From a virus: a stretch of DNA of 33,657 bases. The notes under the pieces are model-generated. The model saw only the letters and a program-made list of their open reading frames with translations. It did no database searches and was not told the DNA's origin. Below, one piece after another: positions 1-7,441 of the stretch (position 1 is its first letter; each line of letters starts with the position of its first letter). The DNA lies in IMG/VR virus record IMGVR_UViG_3300006880_000037, positions 1 through 33,657 of that record. The stretch is one strand, 5' to 3'. The position numbers were made by a program, and so were the translations under genes.

Positions 1-21
1 GCGACACCCCGGGGGTGTCGC
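1..21. repeat. Perfect palindrome inside the initiator-like gene, plus an extra half-copy
   Basis: GCGACACCCC and GGGGTGTCGC form 10-bp arms around one central base. A further direct copy of GCGACACCCC begins at base 24. All lie in the part of the HTH gene that encodes the linker and GDTPGVS repeats. Repeats inside an initiator gene can be origin iterons, but low-complexity coding alone could also explain this. Confidence 0.5.
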
Positions 22-340
22 CAGCGACACCCCCCCCTCCCCCGTCCGGCTCGTGGAACATCAGCTCGTAACACGTCGGCAGACTGCCGCCGTCCGGTGC
101 GTAGCGCTTGCGCGGGACTAGCGCACCGGCTGCCAGTAGCTCCTTCACGCACCGGGTGATCGTCGACTCGCTCAACCCGCTGTGCGCTACCAAGGTGGCC
201 AACGCGGGACGGCACTCCACATAGCGTCCGGTACCGGGGTTGAACGAGCCGAAAGACGCGAGCCAGCTATAGATCGTCAGCGCACTGGGGGAGACCCGCC
301 GATTCATCAGCCACATCGGCACCATCACGAACGAACCCAT
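1..340 (-). CDS. Helix-turn-helix replication-initiator-like protein, partial (C-terminus off the window)
   Basis: The frame opens at ATG 340 behind a GGAAGG ribosome-binding site and stays open to base 1, so the stop lies left of the window. The visible 113 residues begin MGSFVMVPMWLMNRRVSPSA. They contain a winged-helix pattern: a helix around 18-31 (ALTIYSWLASFG), then LATLVAHSGLSESTITRCVKELLAAGAL at about 47-75, followed by a Gly-rich linker and the start of a repetitive GDTPGVS-type tail. This layout is typical of phage and plasmid replication or DNA-binding initiators of actinobacteria. The role in replication is inferred from that resemblance. It is the last minus-strand gene in the window and is separated from the structural genes by terminators. 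Confidence 0.7.
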   Translation of the reverse strand, partial: MGSFVMVPMWLMNRRVSPSALTIYSWLASFGSFNPGTGRYVECRPALATLVAHSGLSESTITRCVKELLAAGALVPRKRYAPDGGSLPTCYELMFHEPDGGGGGVAGDTPGVS

Positions 341-576
341 CCGACACGCCCTTCCGTCACGCTTGGTGAGTGGACGGGTGACACGGTATGGTCCGCGAGA
401 ACCGTCCATCGGTCCACCGACCCTGCGCCGCCATCCGCGACTCGGGTCCACGACTCCCCGGGCTGACACACCCGGGGAGTCGTCGTATCCGCTGAAGATA
501 CCGCCGGCTGGGGTCTCTGGGAATGGCTCGCTGGAACCTCTAGGGTGGGGAATGCCACCCACTCTCTCCCGCAGAG
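341..576. other. Non-coding gap with two hairpins
   Basis: No supported gene on either strand. It holds a 12-bp perfect inverted repeat at 451-462/471-482 (CGACTCCCCGGG and its complement, 8-base loop) and a smaller hairpin GGGTGG/CCACCC at 543-548/555-560. Neither has a strong U-tract. The 451-482 hairpin could act as a terminator on either strand. I found no convincing promoter for the gene starting at 340, although one is expected here. Confidence 0.6.
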
Positions 577-611
577 AAGAACATGCCCCGGAGGCGACCC
601 GGGGCATGTTC
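577..611 (-). terminator. Rho-independent terminator after the small HTH gene
   Basis: A 13-bp perfect stem (579-591 GAACATGCCCCGG with 599-611) and a 7-base loop. Read leftwards it is followed by a pyrimidine-rich TTCTTCTCT tract. It lies 4 bases past the stop of the 615-842 gene and ends the left part of the minus-strand block. Confidence 0.75.
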
Positions 612-614
612 TGT

Positions 615-842
615 TCAGCTTCTACGTGCGGCTGGCCGGGCCACTCGCCCGGGTGGCCAGCGGTCTGTGTTCTTGGCCCAGCGGATGATCGTGGACCGAT
701 ACCACAGTGGCTTGTCCGGGAAATCGGGCTCGTCCGGTGGGGGTAGCTGACCTCTCATCCGCCACTGTTGCGGCGTCGTCGGGGCCACACCGAGCAGGCG
801 CGCGATGCCGGCCAAGTCGAGCAGGGTTTCCTTGGTCGTCAT
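615..842 (-). CDS. Small HTH DNA-binding protein, MerR/excisionase-like
   Basis: A 75-residue protein starting at ATG 842 behind AGGAGGG. Residues 7-55 read LLDLAGIARLLGVAPTTPQQ, then WRMRGQLPPPDEPDF and LWYRSTIIRWA. This is the compact winged-helix layout of AlpA/Xis/MerR-type DNA-binding proteins: helix-turn-helix, a Pro-rich wing, and a Trp-containing final helix. The tail is Arg-rich (GRVARPAARR). Such proteins serve as excisionases or transcription regulators. No integrase is in view, so the choice is open. The gene lies between a long inverted repeat upstream (855-892) and a terminator downstream, so it is probably its own transcription unit and possibly self-regulated. Confidence 0.75.
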   Translation of the reverse strand: MTTKETLLDLAGIARLLGVAPTTPQQWRMRGQLPPPDEPDFPDKPLWYRSTIIRWAKNTDRWPPGRVARPAARRS

Positions 843-854
843 TCGCCCTCCTCG

Positions 855-892
855 GGTCCGTTGTCAAGGTCGAGAATACATGACAACGGACC
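855..892. promoter_or_regulatory. 12-bp inverted repeat upstream of the HTH gene, containing a weak 19-bp dyad
   Basis: GGTCCGTTGTCA (855-866) and TGACAACGGACC (881-892) are perfect complements around a 14-base spacer, 13 bases upstream of ATG 842. Nested inside at 862-880, read leftwards, is TGTATT-N7-TTGACA, a degraded version of the 19-bp dyad found elsewhere in the window. It is probably an operator or regulatory hairpin. A terminator for the upstream lysis genes is the alternative, but no U-tract is present. Confidence 0.55.
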
Positions 893-904
893 TGCGCAAG
901 CTCA

Positions 905-1234
905 TCAGACCAGGGAGAACGCTCGCAGGCTCAGGTCAGCGTGGTCGATGTTGATCAGCAGGTTGTCGCCGTAGATCTGCTTCGGGTACGGGCCCAAGGG
1001 CACCGTCGAGTTGGCCGGGATCACGTAGTCCTTCGGGTCGACGACCTCACCGTCGAGGGTCTGCTCGATCAACACCTGAACGTTGTGGGTGGCACCTCCG
1101 GCGTTGACGACCAGGAGGATCGTCGCGCCATTGTTGACCATGGTGTGGTCGTTGGCCTGATCCGATACCGCAGCGGACAGAGCATTGACGGTCAGCCGGC
1201 TGACCTTGGTCACGGGTACCGCAACACGTGCCAC
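905..1234 (-). CDS. Small beta-rich protein, probable virion decoration or fibre-type
   Basis: A 109-residue protein from GTG 1234, next to the holin stop (TGA 1236-1238). The sequence alternates short hydrophobic strands with Gly/Asn turns (NNGATILLVVNAGG, HNVQVLIEQTLDG, NSTVPLGPYP). It has no signal peptide or membrane segment. This pattern fits a single beta-sandwich domain such as small actinophage decoration or structural proteins. I do not recognise a family with certainty. It is the last gene of the late minus-strand run and follows the lysis genes. Confidence 0.6.
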   Translation of the reverse strand: MARVAVPVTKVSRLTVNALSAAVSDQANDHTMVNNGATILLVVNAGGATHNVQVLIEQTLDGEVVDPKDYVIPANSTVPLGPYPKQIYGDNLLINIDHADLSLRAFSLV

Positions 1235-1235
1235 G

Positions 1236-1463
1236 TCAGTCCACCTTCACCACAGACGGACTTTCCTTCTCCGGCCCGACGCCGAGGCTGACGATCGAGA
1301 ACAAGACGGAGATCAGCGCCGCGAAGAGGGAGACCGAGGCGACGTTGCTCCAGTTCACATCCAACAGTCCCATCCCGTCACCAGTCAGCATGGCCAGCGC
1401 CGATTGGGCGAAGGTCTTCACGGCACGTTCCAACGCCTGACGCCAGAAGTTCCAGGTCCACAT
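1236..1463 (-). CDS. Holin, r1t type
   Basis: A 75-residue protein starting at ATG 1463 just downstream of the endolysin. The N-terminus reads FWRQALERAVKTFAQSALAM, the signature of the r1t holin family. One amphipathic/hydrophobic helix covers about 8-28 and a second hydrophobic segment covers about 40-65 (VASVSLFAALISVLFSIVSL). The C-terminus is short and charged. Holins of this family make the membrane lesion that releases or times the endolysin. The endolysin-holin order with a 2-base gap indicates co-translation. Confidence 0.9.
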   Translation of the reverse strand: MWTWNFWRQALERAVKTFAQSALAMLTGDGMGLLDVNWSNVASVSLFAALISVLFSIVSLGVGPEKESPSVVKVD

Positions 1464-1465
1464 GG

Positions 1466-2362
1466 TCAGCTTCCCGGGGTTGCGGAGCCGGACATGCTAC
1501 CCGACATCGAGCCGGTCAAGCTGACGTTGAACGCCTGAGTCTGGAGCAACGGGGCGAGGGCAGCCGCTAGATCCTGGACGAACTGGGCGTTGCCGGCCAG
1601 CGCTTCAGCCAACTCCTCGGCGTCGACCGGTGGTCGGTCGAGTAGCTCCTCCATCTGACTGAGGAGCAGATCGATCTTGGTCATGATGGAACGGGAATCC
1701 CCCGGCTCACCCGGACCAGCCGCGTCGCCGAGCATCCGGACCAGCCAGTTGATCGCCTTACCGCCGTCGGCTGTCTGGTTGCCTTCCGGACGTTGCCCGG
1801 TCTCCAGAATGTGATCTACCCGCTCGCAGGCACCCACGTCTTCTCCTCCTACCGCGCTGAACAGTCGATCCCAGGGGAAGTTCGCCCCCGGGTCTGTATG
1901 GGTCGTTCCAGCCCAGGCTTGCCTCATGTCGTCGTGCCCGTAGAAGGCACGGACCTTGGGGCGGGACTTCATCTCCGACACGGATGCTCGCCGCAGCTCG
2001 ACACCGTACTGGGCCACCACCTGGGCCAACACCGAACCCAGCAGCGTCCAGTTCACATTGTCCAGCCACCAATCACGGGACTTGTCGTTCGTGCCGGTGA
2101 TCTCCACCGCAACAGCGTTCTCGTTGCCCGTGTTACTCCCGGCATGCCCCGCTCGGCTGTCAGTGTCCAGTGACTGGATGACCTCGGTGTCGTCCACGTA
2201 GAAGTGGGAGCTGACCCCATCGGTACGCCGGGTGGCGTAGTCGGCCTCCGCGCGGGCAGTTGCGTCGTTGGCTGTGTTGTGGATCGCGATGCCATATTTG
2301 GCCCGGTCGGCGTCGGTGTACGCGTTCCGGCCTTGAATGTAGGGGATCCCGGAGACCTTCAC
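1466..2362 (-). CDS. Endolysin, N-acetylmuramoyl-L-alanine amidase (Amidase_2)
   Basis: A 298-residue protein from GTG 2362 (GGGAGG upstream). Residues 1-172 form an Amidase_2 zinc amidase. Likely zinc ligands are H28 (GIAIHNT), H143 (FYGHDD) and D157 (THTDPG), and E87 lies in VAVEITG. It cleaves the bond between N-acetylmuramate and the stem peptide. Residues about 175-270 are helical and acidic (LLLSQMEELLDRPPVDAEEL). The protein ends in a short Gly/Ser/Met repeat (GSMSGSMSGS). No LysM, SH3 or peptidoglycan-binding repeat is recognisable, so wall binding may use the helical C-terminal part. The holin follows directly. Confidence 0.92.
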   Translation of the reverse strand: MKVSGIPYIQGRNAYTDADRAKYGIAIHNTANDATARAEADYATRRTDGVSSHFYVDDTEVIQSLDTDSRAGHAGSNTGNENAVAVEITGTNDKSRDWWLDNVNWTLLGSVLAQVVAQYGVELRRASVSEMKSRPKVRAFYGHDDMRQAWAGTTHTDPGANFPWDRLFSAVGGEDVGACERVDHILETGQRPEGNQTADGGKAINWLVRMLGDAAGPGEPGDSRSIMTKIDLLLSQMEELLDRPPVDAEELAEALAGNAQFVQDLAAALAPLLQTQAFNVSLTGSMSGSMSGSATPGS

Positions 2363-2404
2363 CCACGCCTCCCTGTCTGGCCGAACAGTTATCTGATGTT
2401 CAGC

Positions 2405-2824
2405 CTAACTGTCGGATTCGCGCAAGGTCCCCAGTCCGTTCGGGGGACCTTGGCCGACCAGCACCCGCAGCCGGCCGATGGTCATCTTTGGATCGTTGAT
2501 TGCCGTCAGCACCCGGTCCAGGAACCCAACGAGGCTCTCCGCATCCTGCCGGATCTCCCGCATCCGCCGTCGCGCCTCGGCCGCCTCCCGTCGCGCATCC
2601 GACAGCTCCGCACGGGTCTCGGCCAGCTCGGCGCGCATGTCGGCAACGTCCGCACGGGCCTCACGCTTAGCCACCTCTAGCATCTGGATCGCGCTGTCGG
2701 TGAGCTTCTCTGTGACCTCCGCGCTGGTCAGCTTGCGTCGGGCCAGCACCGAGACGACAGCCGCCGCACCCCCACCGGACAGCAGCGCACTCACGGCCGC
2801 GACGATGATCGTGGCAAGATCCAA
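2405..2824 (-). CDS. Membrane-anchored coiled-coil protein next to the lysis genes
   Basis: A 139-residue protein with a TTG start at 2824; GAGGTGG lies just upstream and no earlier ATG or GTG fits. Residues 4-28 are one hydrophobic segment (TIIVAAVSALLSGGGAAAVV). Residues about 30-105 form a long heptad-rich, highly charged coiled coil (RAELAETRAELSDARREA). The tail is short and disordered. One membrane anchor plus a coiled coil beside the endolysin suggests a lysis accessory or spanin-like role, but that is inference from position and topology. It is 4 bases downstream of the next membrane protein gene. Confidence 0.7.
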   Translation of the reverse strand: MDLATIIVAAVSALLSGGGAAAVVSVLARRKLTSAEVTEKLTDSAIQMLEVAKREARADVADMRAELAETRAELSDARREAAEARRRMREIRQDAESLVGFLDRVLTAINDPKMTIGRLRVLVGQGPPNGLGTLRESDS

Positions 2825-2827
2825 GGT

Positions 2828-3241
2828 TCATCCACCTCTCGGTCGCAAGGTGCGTAGATCGTTCCATATCTGCATGGCCCGCCACATGTTTGCCACGATC
2901 CAGACAGACATGAAGACGGCCGTAACGGTCCCTCCTCCCTCTCCGTACCGCAGGACCGCGTAACCGGAAAGGAGGAGCCCTCCGGCGCCGATGAGCATGG
3001 CCCCCAGTTCCAGGCCCAGCCCGACCTCGACAGTCGTACGCCACAGGCACCCCACCAGTCCGATTGTCCCGCTGGACAGCAGTGCGCCGGCTGCGAGGAT
3101 CGTCAGCCAGCCCGGCAGCCGGCTGACGAGACCGTCCGGTGTCGGAGCGAACAGTGCCACCCCGCCCCAGAGGATCGACAGCAGGAGCAGCAGCAGCTCG
3201 TGCGGTCGGTTCCGGCCCAGCACGATCAACTTCTGCTGCAT
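2828..3241 (-). CDS. Small integral membrane protein, probable lysis accessory
   Basis: A 137-residue protein from ATG 3241. Four hydrophobic segments are visible: about 15-33 (ELLLLLLSILWGGVALFA), 43-65 (LTILAAGALLSSGTIGLVG), 72-95 (VGLGLELGAMLIGAGGLLLS) and 103-122 (TVTAVFMSVWIVANMW). The C-terminus is basic. I do not recognise a family. The position between tail fibre genes and endolysin, and the small size, would fit a second holin or an actinophage lysis-cassette membrane protein. Confidence 0.65.
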   Translation of the reverse strand: MQQKLIVLGRNRPHELLLLLLSILWGGVALFAPTPDGLVSRLPGWLTILAAGALLSSGTIGLVGCLWRTTVEVGLGLELGAMLIGAGGLLLSGYAVLRYGEGGGTVTAVFMSVWIVANMWRAMQIWNDLRTLRPRGG

Positions 3242-3245
3242 GTGC

Positions 3246-3935
3246 TCACCCCACCCGATCGAGCCTCAGCCAGGAGTCGGTCTTGATCCGGGTGTTCACG
3301 GCTTCGGCCGCGTTCTGCGCCCACTGGAGTTGAAGGTTGCCGGCGGTCCCAGCAACGACGAGCAGGCCAGTGATCCGGATCAGGACGAACGTGCCGATAC
3401 CTGGAGCGCCACGTGAGAGCGTCGAGCCGATGGTCGCCGCCACGCCGGCATTCAGGTTTCCAGCCGCCCCAGCGGTGCCCGTGTCCAGACCGATCAGACC
3501 CCACCGGGGCATCGTGGCGCCGGCTGGCCCCGTCCAACCAACCTTGAAGTCTCCAGTGGTGCCCGAGTCGACATAGAGCGAACCCGACACCTCGTAGACG
3601 CCATTGATCTGGACGGGTAGCAGCAAGTGGCTGTCGTTGACCAACGTAGTGGAGTTGTTGACCACCTGGGTTTCGGTGGCCTTGCGGACGAACAGCGGCA
3701 GTGCTTCCATCCACACTCCGGCCGCCCGTACGTCGAACCTGCCCGGTGCGGTGAGGAACGACGCCTCCCCGTTGGTGGGGGCTCCATTGCGAGCTGTCCG
3801 ATCAGCGTCGTCGGCATACCGCTTGACCAGCCGGGGCTCGATGTCGGCCACTGCGTCCGCGAACGACAGGGGGACGTTGTTCGGGTCGCCGGAAACCGGA
3901 AGGGTGATCTGCTGGTCAGGGGTGTTGGCGGGCAT
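3246..3935 (-). CDS. Tail appendage/receptor-binding-type beta protein
   Basis: A 229-residue protein (ATG 3935, SD-like GAGGAA). The N-terminal 45 residues are helical (SFADAVADIEPRLVKRYADD) and may attach to the baseplate or trimerise. From about 70 on the protein is a run of predicted beta strands with Gly/Thr/Asn turns (VYEVSGSLYVDSGTTGDFKV). The layout matches C1q/TNF-like trimeric appendage domains. The next gene to the right has a very similar N-helix plus beta-sandwich design. Structural role is inferred from order and composition. Confidence 0.65.
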   Translation of the reverse strand: MPANTPDQQITLPVSGDPNNVPLSFADAVADIEPRLVKRYADDADRTARNGAPTNGEASFLTAPGRFDVRAAGVWMEALPLFVRKATETQVVNNSTTLVNDSHLLLPVQINGVYEVSGSLYVDSGTTGDFKVGWTGPAGATMPRWGLIGLDTGTAGAAGNLNAGVAATIGSTLSRGAPGIGTFVLIRITGLLVVAGTAGNLQLQWAQNAAEAVNTRIKTDSWLRLDRVG

Positions 3936-3941
3936 GATTCC

Positions 3942-4493
3942 TCACAGAGGTACGAGTCGGATGGCGTGCAGAGAGCCGAAGTCGTCGGCTGGACCGCCGG
4001 TGCCGGTCCACAGGATCCGGACCTGGATGAAGTCGGCCACGTTGCAGGGAACCAGTCCGGTCAGGGTGGTCTCCAGCGCTGGGCCTCCGGTGGATTCGTT
4101 CTTGCGTTCCGCGTACATCCGGACACCGTTCTTGAACAGGCCATAACGCGAGGACGTGAGCAGGGTGTAGTTGCCGATTCCGTAGTCCAACCGGAACAGG
4201 TACACGCCAGCGGTCTGGATCGTCACCCGGTCGGGTGTACCGGCGGAGAACATCCCGTCGTTGTCGATGAAGACCGAGGTGAAAATGACGGATGTCTCCA
4301 CGTTGACCGTGACGGCCGCGTTCTGGCTGGTGTTGATCCGTAGCATCGGCCGATCCAGAAACTCGGCCACCCGGGCTTCATCAGCGGTGACCAACGCGTC
4401 CACTGCAGCCGCGAGGGCCTGGAAGTCGGCCGGTCCGACAGTCTCGCCGATCAGCGGGAACGGAATACCGAGGACAGGAGTAGCGCCAGGCAT
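3942..4493 (-). CDS. Tail appendage protein with C1q/TNF-like beta domain
   Basis: A 183-residue protein from ATG 4493. It starts with a conserved appendage N-terminus: PFPLIGETVGPADFQALAAA is a short helix often found at the head of fibre-type subunits. It continues with a beta sandwich: DNDGMFSAGTPDRVTIQTAG, VYLFRLDYGI, ETTLTGLVPCNVADFIQVRI. The pattern TPDRVTI..AGVYLF is typical of phage C1q-like heads. It is probably a host-recognition component. It lies 1 base after the stop of the upstream tail gene. Confidence 0.65.
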   Translation of the reverse strand: MPGATPVLGIPFPLIGETVGPADFQALAAAVDALVTADEARVAEFLDRPMLRINTSQNAAVTVNVETSVIFTSVFIDNDGMFSAGTPDRVTIQTAGVYLFRLDYGIGNYTLLTSSRYGLFKNGVRMYAERKNESTGGPALETTLTGLVPCNVADFIQVRILWTGTGGPADDFGSLHAIRLVPL

Positions 4494-4494
4494 C

Positions 4495-5145
4495 TCAGAC
4501 CACCTCGATCACGTCGCCGGAGCCGATGCGGTACAGCCATACGTACAGCCCTCCGATGGGGATCTGCACGGTCGAGCCGGTGTTCCCGTGGCGCCAGATC
4601 ATCCGCGCCCGCCAGCTTTGGAAGTCCTGGTCCACTTCGAAGGTCGTCTCGCTGCCGAAGAACGAGCCTCCGGCGATGTTCTCCGCCTGGACGATGCGCT
4701 CTGCCTGCGCGAATAGGACCGTGCCGGAGCCGACGTCCTTCTCCAGGAAGATCGAGAAGTGGCGGAAGCTGTCGTTGGTCACCGCGCCGGTTTCCACCAT
4801 GTTGACGATGAAGCCGATGTGGTAGATCCCGGGCTCCAAGAATGTCCCGGGGTTGATGCCAATCTGGAACGCGTCGTTGAACACGGGGAACGGCGGGTTG
4901 ACGTTGCTGTAGAGCACATCAGCCGTGACGAGCTGGATACCCAGGTCGGAGTTGTCCGCTCCGGGACCCTCCAGCGAAGCGCTCTGCCAGATGGTGACCC
5001 GCCGATCGTCGAAGTCATCCGCGAGCGACCGCTGTGACAGGATCTTTGCCTCGATCTCGAAGGCCAGCCGTTGCATGTAGAGCGCCAGCGCCCCGTAGTC
5101 CTCCGGACTCGGGCACGGCAACGCCAGGATGTCGGTGAACCTCAT
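4495..5145 (-). CDS. Minor tail/appendage protein
   Basis: A 216-residue protein whose ATG (5143-5145) overlaps the stop of the upstream gene by 4 bases (ATGA), indicating translational coupling. The N-terminal 50 residues are helical (YGALALYMQRLAFEIEAKIL); the rest is beta-rich with aromatic strands (GIYHIGFIVNM, SWRARMIWRHG, GLYVWLYRIG). It belongs to the set of four similar small appendage genes between 3246 and 5753. No enzymatic motif was seen. It probably contributes to the receptor-binding tip. Confidence 0.62.
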   Translation of the reverse strand: MRFTDILALPCPSPEDYGALALYMQRLAFEIEAKILSQRSLADDFDDRRVTIWQSASLEGPGADNSDLGIQLVTADVLYSNVNPPFPVFNDAFQIGINPGTFLEPGIYHIGFIVNMVETGAVTNDSFRHFSIFLEKDVGSGTVLFAQAERIVQAENIAGGSFFGSETTFEVDQDFQSWRARMIWRHGNTGSTVQIPIGGLYVWLYRIGSGDVIEVV

Positions 5146-5753
5146 GGCCCGAACCTGTCGGAGATCCAGTAGAGAGACAACGAGGCACGCTGGACGAGGA
5201 TCGACGTCGCGTCACCACTGAAGGACAGTTGAGCGCCCACATCGCCGAAGCTGGGGTTGTTGAAGGCGAACCCGCTGGCCCGGACGAAATAGTTGCTTCC
5301 CGCGCCCGGGATGCGGAGCTGGTCCATGCCGATGGTGCCGGAGCCGCTGGGGGAGAAGTTGGCGGCGAACGTTTCCAGGTGACCTCCGGAGGTGCCGCCT
5401 TGGACGGTGGCTTCGCCGGTCATGTAGTACATGCCGAACCGCCGGCCAATGATCAGGTACGCGGTCCGGTCCAGGTCGACCATGTTGTCGGTGTCGAAGT
5501 CGACCGACTCGAACGGCACCCGCATCACGTCGGAACCGGTGAGCGGATCGGTTGCCGCGACGATGGTGATCGGGGTCGTCCGTACGATCCGGGCAACGGG
5601 TACCGCCGGGGACAGCCGGCCCAGCAAATTGTCCAGACCCACCAGATCGGCTTCGAGCTTGGCCACGAAGTCACACCACACATCGGGGGCGTCGCAGGGA
5701 CGGTCCGTGCCGACCTGGTACGGGTACGCCTGGGTGGCGGTGTAGGCAACCAT
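5142..5753 (-). CDS. Minor tail/appendage protein
   Basis: A 203-residue protein from ATG 5753 behind GGAGGGGAG. Two N-terminal Cys residues (DRPCDAPDVWCDFVAKLEAD) precede a short helix. A beta-rich body follows (MYYMTGEATVQGGTSGGHL, NYFVRASGFAF, AQLSFSGDATSILVQRASL). It resembles its left neighbours in helix-then-beta design and is translationally coupled to the next gene. I infer a virion appendage and cannot name a family. Confidence 0.62.
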   Translation of the reverse strand: MVAYTATQAYPYQVGTDRPCDAPDVWCDFVAKLEADLVGLDNLLGRLSPAVPVARIVRTTPITIVAATDPLTGSDVMRVPFESVDFDTDNMVDLDRTAYLIIGRRFGMYYMTGEATVQGGTSGGHLETFAANFSPSGSGTIGMDQLRIPGAGSNYFVRASGFAFNNPSFGDVGAQLSFSGDATSILVQRASLSLYWISDRFGP

Positions 5754-5762
5754 CTCCCCTCC

Positions 5763-6338
5763 TCAGACCAACCCAATGGACATCTGTCCGACCAGACTGC
5801 CGGTGAAGGCGCTCATCTGGCCGGTGACCACGTAGGTGTGGATTCCCTCCGTGAGAAGCTGACGGATCCGCCACTGCGCGGCCGACAAAGAGACCGAGGT
5901 AGCTCCGGTGTCGATGGTCATTGTCCACAAGGTCACGCCGTCCTCCTTGAATCGGACGGTCATGATCCGGTTGGCCCCGTTGGCGACAGCGACAGCCGAC
6001 AGATCGATCTTGATCCGGTCGCCGGTCCGGTAGTCCCAAGTCATGCTCGTGGCGGTGGTCTCCGTCGTGGTGATCAGCGTCGAGAAAGTGCTGATCTGGA
6101 GCCCACGATCTCCCCCATTGCCTTGCCCGTTGTTGGCGCCGAGCACCAGCCACTTGTTGTCCTGCCGGACCAGCGAGACCGTCTGGTCGACGACGGGGCT
6201 GTACCCGGACACAACTCCGGGATTGCGCACCGTACCACCGGCCAACGAAACCAGCAGGTCGGGCGTGACTTGGCTGACGACACCCACCCGGAGGTTGTTC
6301 CGCTCCGGACGTTCCGCCACCTTCGAGACCAGGCTCAC
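5763..6338 (-). CDS. Baseplate protein with OB-fold/tail-spike-like N-terminus
   Basis: I set the start at GTG 6338. It overlaps the upstream TGA as GTGA and has GGAGG 8 bases before it, giving 191 residues. Residues about 10-60 (LRVGVVSQVTPDLLVSLAGG ... VDQTVSLVRQDNKWLVLGAN) match the short OB-fold barrel found in gpV/VgrG-like baseplate hub extensions, next to the DUF5047-like hub gene. The C-terminal half is a beta sandwich ending IHTYVVTGQMSAFTGSL. It probably sits at the tail tip. The longer open frame upstream of 6338 is not credible because it would run through the neighbouring gene. Confidence 0.68.
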   Translation of the reverse strand: MSLVSKVAERPERNNLRVGVVSQVTPDLLVSLAGGTVRNPGVVSGYSPVVDQTVSLVRQDNKWLVLGANNGQGNGGDRGLQISTFSTLITTTETTATSMTWDYRTGDRIKIDLSAVAVANGANRIMTVRFKEDGVTLWTMTIDTGATSVSLSAAQWRIRQLLTEGIHTYVVTGQMSAFTGSLVGQMSIGLV

Positions 6339-7441
6339 GCCACCGCCTCCAATGCGCCAATGACTTGCGCACGGCACTGAACCCGCATCTCGTTGCCGGG
6401 AGTCAAAGGTAACGAGAACGAGGCCACCACCTGACGGATGTCGACTCGACCCCGCACGTCCAACCGGAGAATGTCGCCCAACTCCAACGCCGCATCGGGA
6501 GCGCAGGAGAACGTCCACGCTTCGGTGAACGCTGTGGTACGGCGAAGGTAACTTTCGGCCGCTTCACGGGCACCGTCGGGTGTCGAGGGGGTGTCGAGTT
6601 GGACAAGCTTGTTCCGGACACCGAACGGCCCGCCCGTGTAGGTGGGCGAGTCCGGGTTGCTGTCTTCGGCGGTGTGGAACACGGGCACTGTCCCGTCGGG
6701 GCGTTCCCCGGTGACGGTGACCGAGTTGAACACTGTCTCCCGGCTGCGTACCGCGCTGGAGCTGGTGATGCTGCCACCGTCTTCGTCGGTCAAGGTCACC
6801 AGCGGTTCGCCGGCTACGGTCCATGGGATCTTCCGGAGGACGAACTGGCCATCAGCCAGTGGGTACCAAAACGCTCCAACAGAGGTTGCCATCTCGTCCA
6901 GCGCGCCTGCGCGGTCGTGCTCCCAGGTAAGGACGGGCATGACTTGGAAGAAGCTGTCCGAGGTACCGAAGAGGGCTCCGGGTACACCGTCGGAGACCAG
7001 CCGCTGGAACTCGTCGACAACCGGCGCACCAACGGTGCTGTTCTCCGGCGCGATGAACGCTGCGTCTTCGACCTCGGCTGCCCGGTCCGAGGCGACAATC
7101 TGGCAGTCGCCTTCCCCGAGAGCCGCTTCGACGATCTTGCCGACGAACACCGGCCAGATGTAGCGTTCGCCGTCAGCGAACACCACCCCGGCGAAGACTC
7201 TCAGCTCGTTGCCGAACGGGTTGAGTAGGCCGTCGTCGTTGAACGGGTAGAGGTCTTCGTGGACGGTCAGGGTGCAGGTCCGAGCTACCCGGGAGGTGAG
7301 GGTGGCGGTGACGGTGCCGTTGACGAACACCAGGTCTGTCTCCAGCCGTTCGTCGGCTCGCCACACCTCGATCCGAACGTATGGCTCATGGCCGGCGGCC
7401 AACGCCTGCCGGTAGAGCAGATCGGTTCCGCCAGCCAACAT
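6335..7441 (-). CDS. Baseplate hub/minor tail protein, DUF5047-like
   Basis: The start is placed at ATG 7441, which shares one base with the upstream stop (TGATG), giving 368 residues beginning MLAGGTDLLYRQALAAGHEP. The sequence matches the DUF5047 tail family: a strand carrying the GTVTATLTSRVARTCTLTVH motif (about 38-57), then PFGNELRVFAGV, then hub-like beta domains (VFNSVTVTGERPDG), and a C-terminal EAWTFSCAPDAALELGDILR segment typical of phage hub proteins. It probably forms the ring at the tail tip under the tube. It is the partner of the OB-fold gene that follows. Confidence 0.75.
   Translation of the reverse strand: MLAGGTDLLYRQALAAGHEPYVRIEVWRADERLETDLVFVNGTVTATLTSRVARTCTLTVHEDLYPFNDDGLLNPFGNELRVFAGVVFADGERYIWPVFVGKIVEAALGEGDCQIVASDRAAEVEDAAFIAPENSTVGAPVVDEFQRLVSDGVPGALFGTSDSFFQVMPVLTWEHDRAGALDEMATSVGAFWYPLADGQFVLRKIPWTVAGEPLVTLTDEDGGSITSSSAVRSRETVFNSVTVTGERPDGTVPVFHTAEDSNPDSPTYTGGPFGVRNKLVQLDTPSTPDGAREAAESYLRRTTAFTEAWTFSCAPDAALELGDILRLDVRGRVDIRQVVASFSLPLTPGNEMRVQCRAQVIGALEAVA

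Noticed and set aside
5229-6380. Long open frame (383 codons) on the plus strand
   Set aside because: It lies antisense to well-supported coupled tail genes, has no RBS and has the composition of a reversed high-GC gene.
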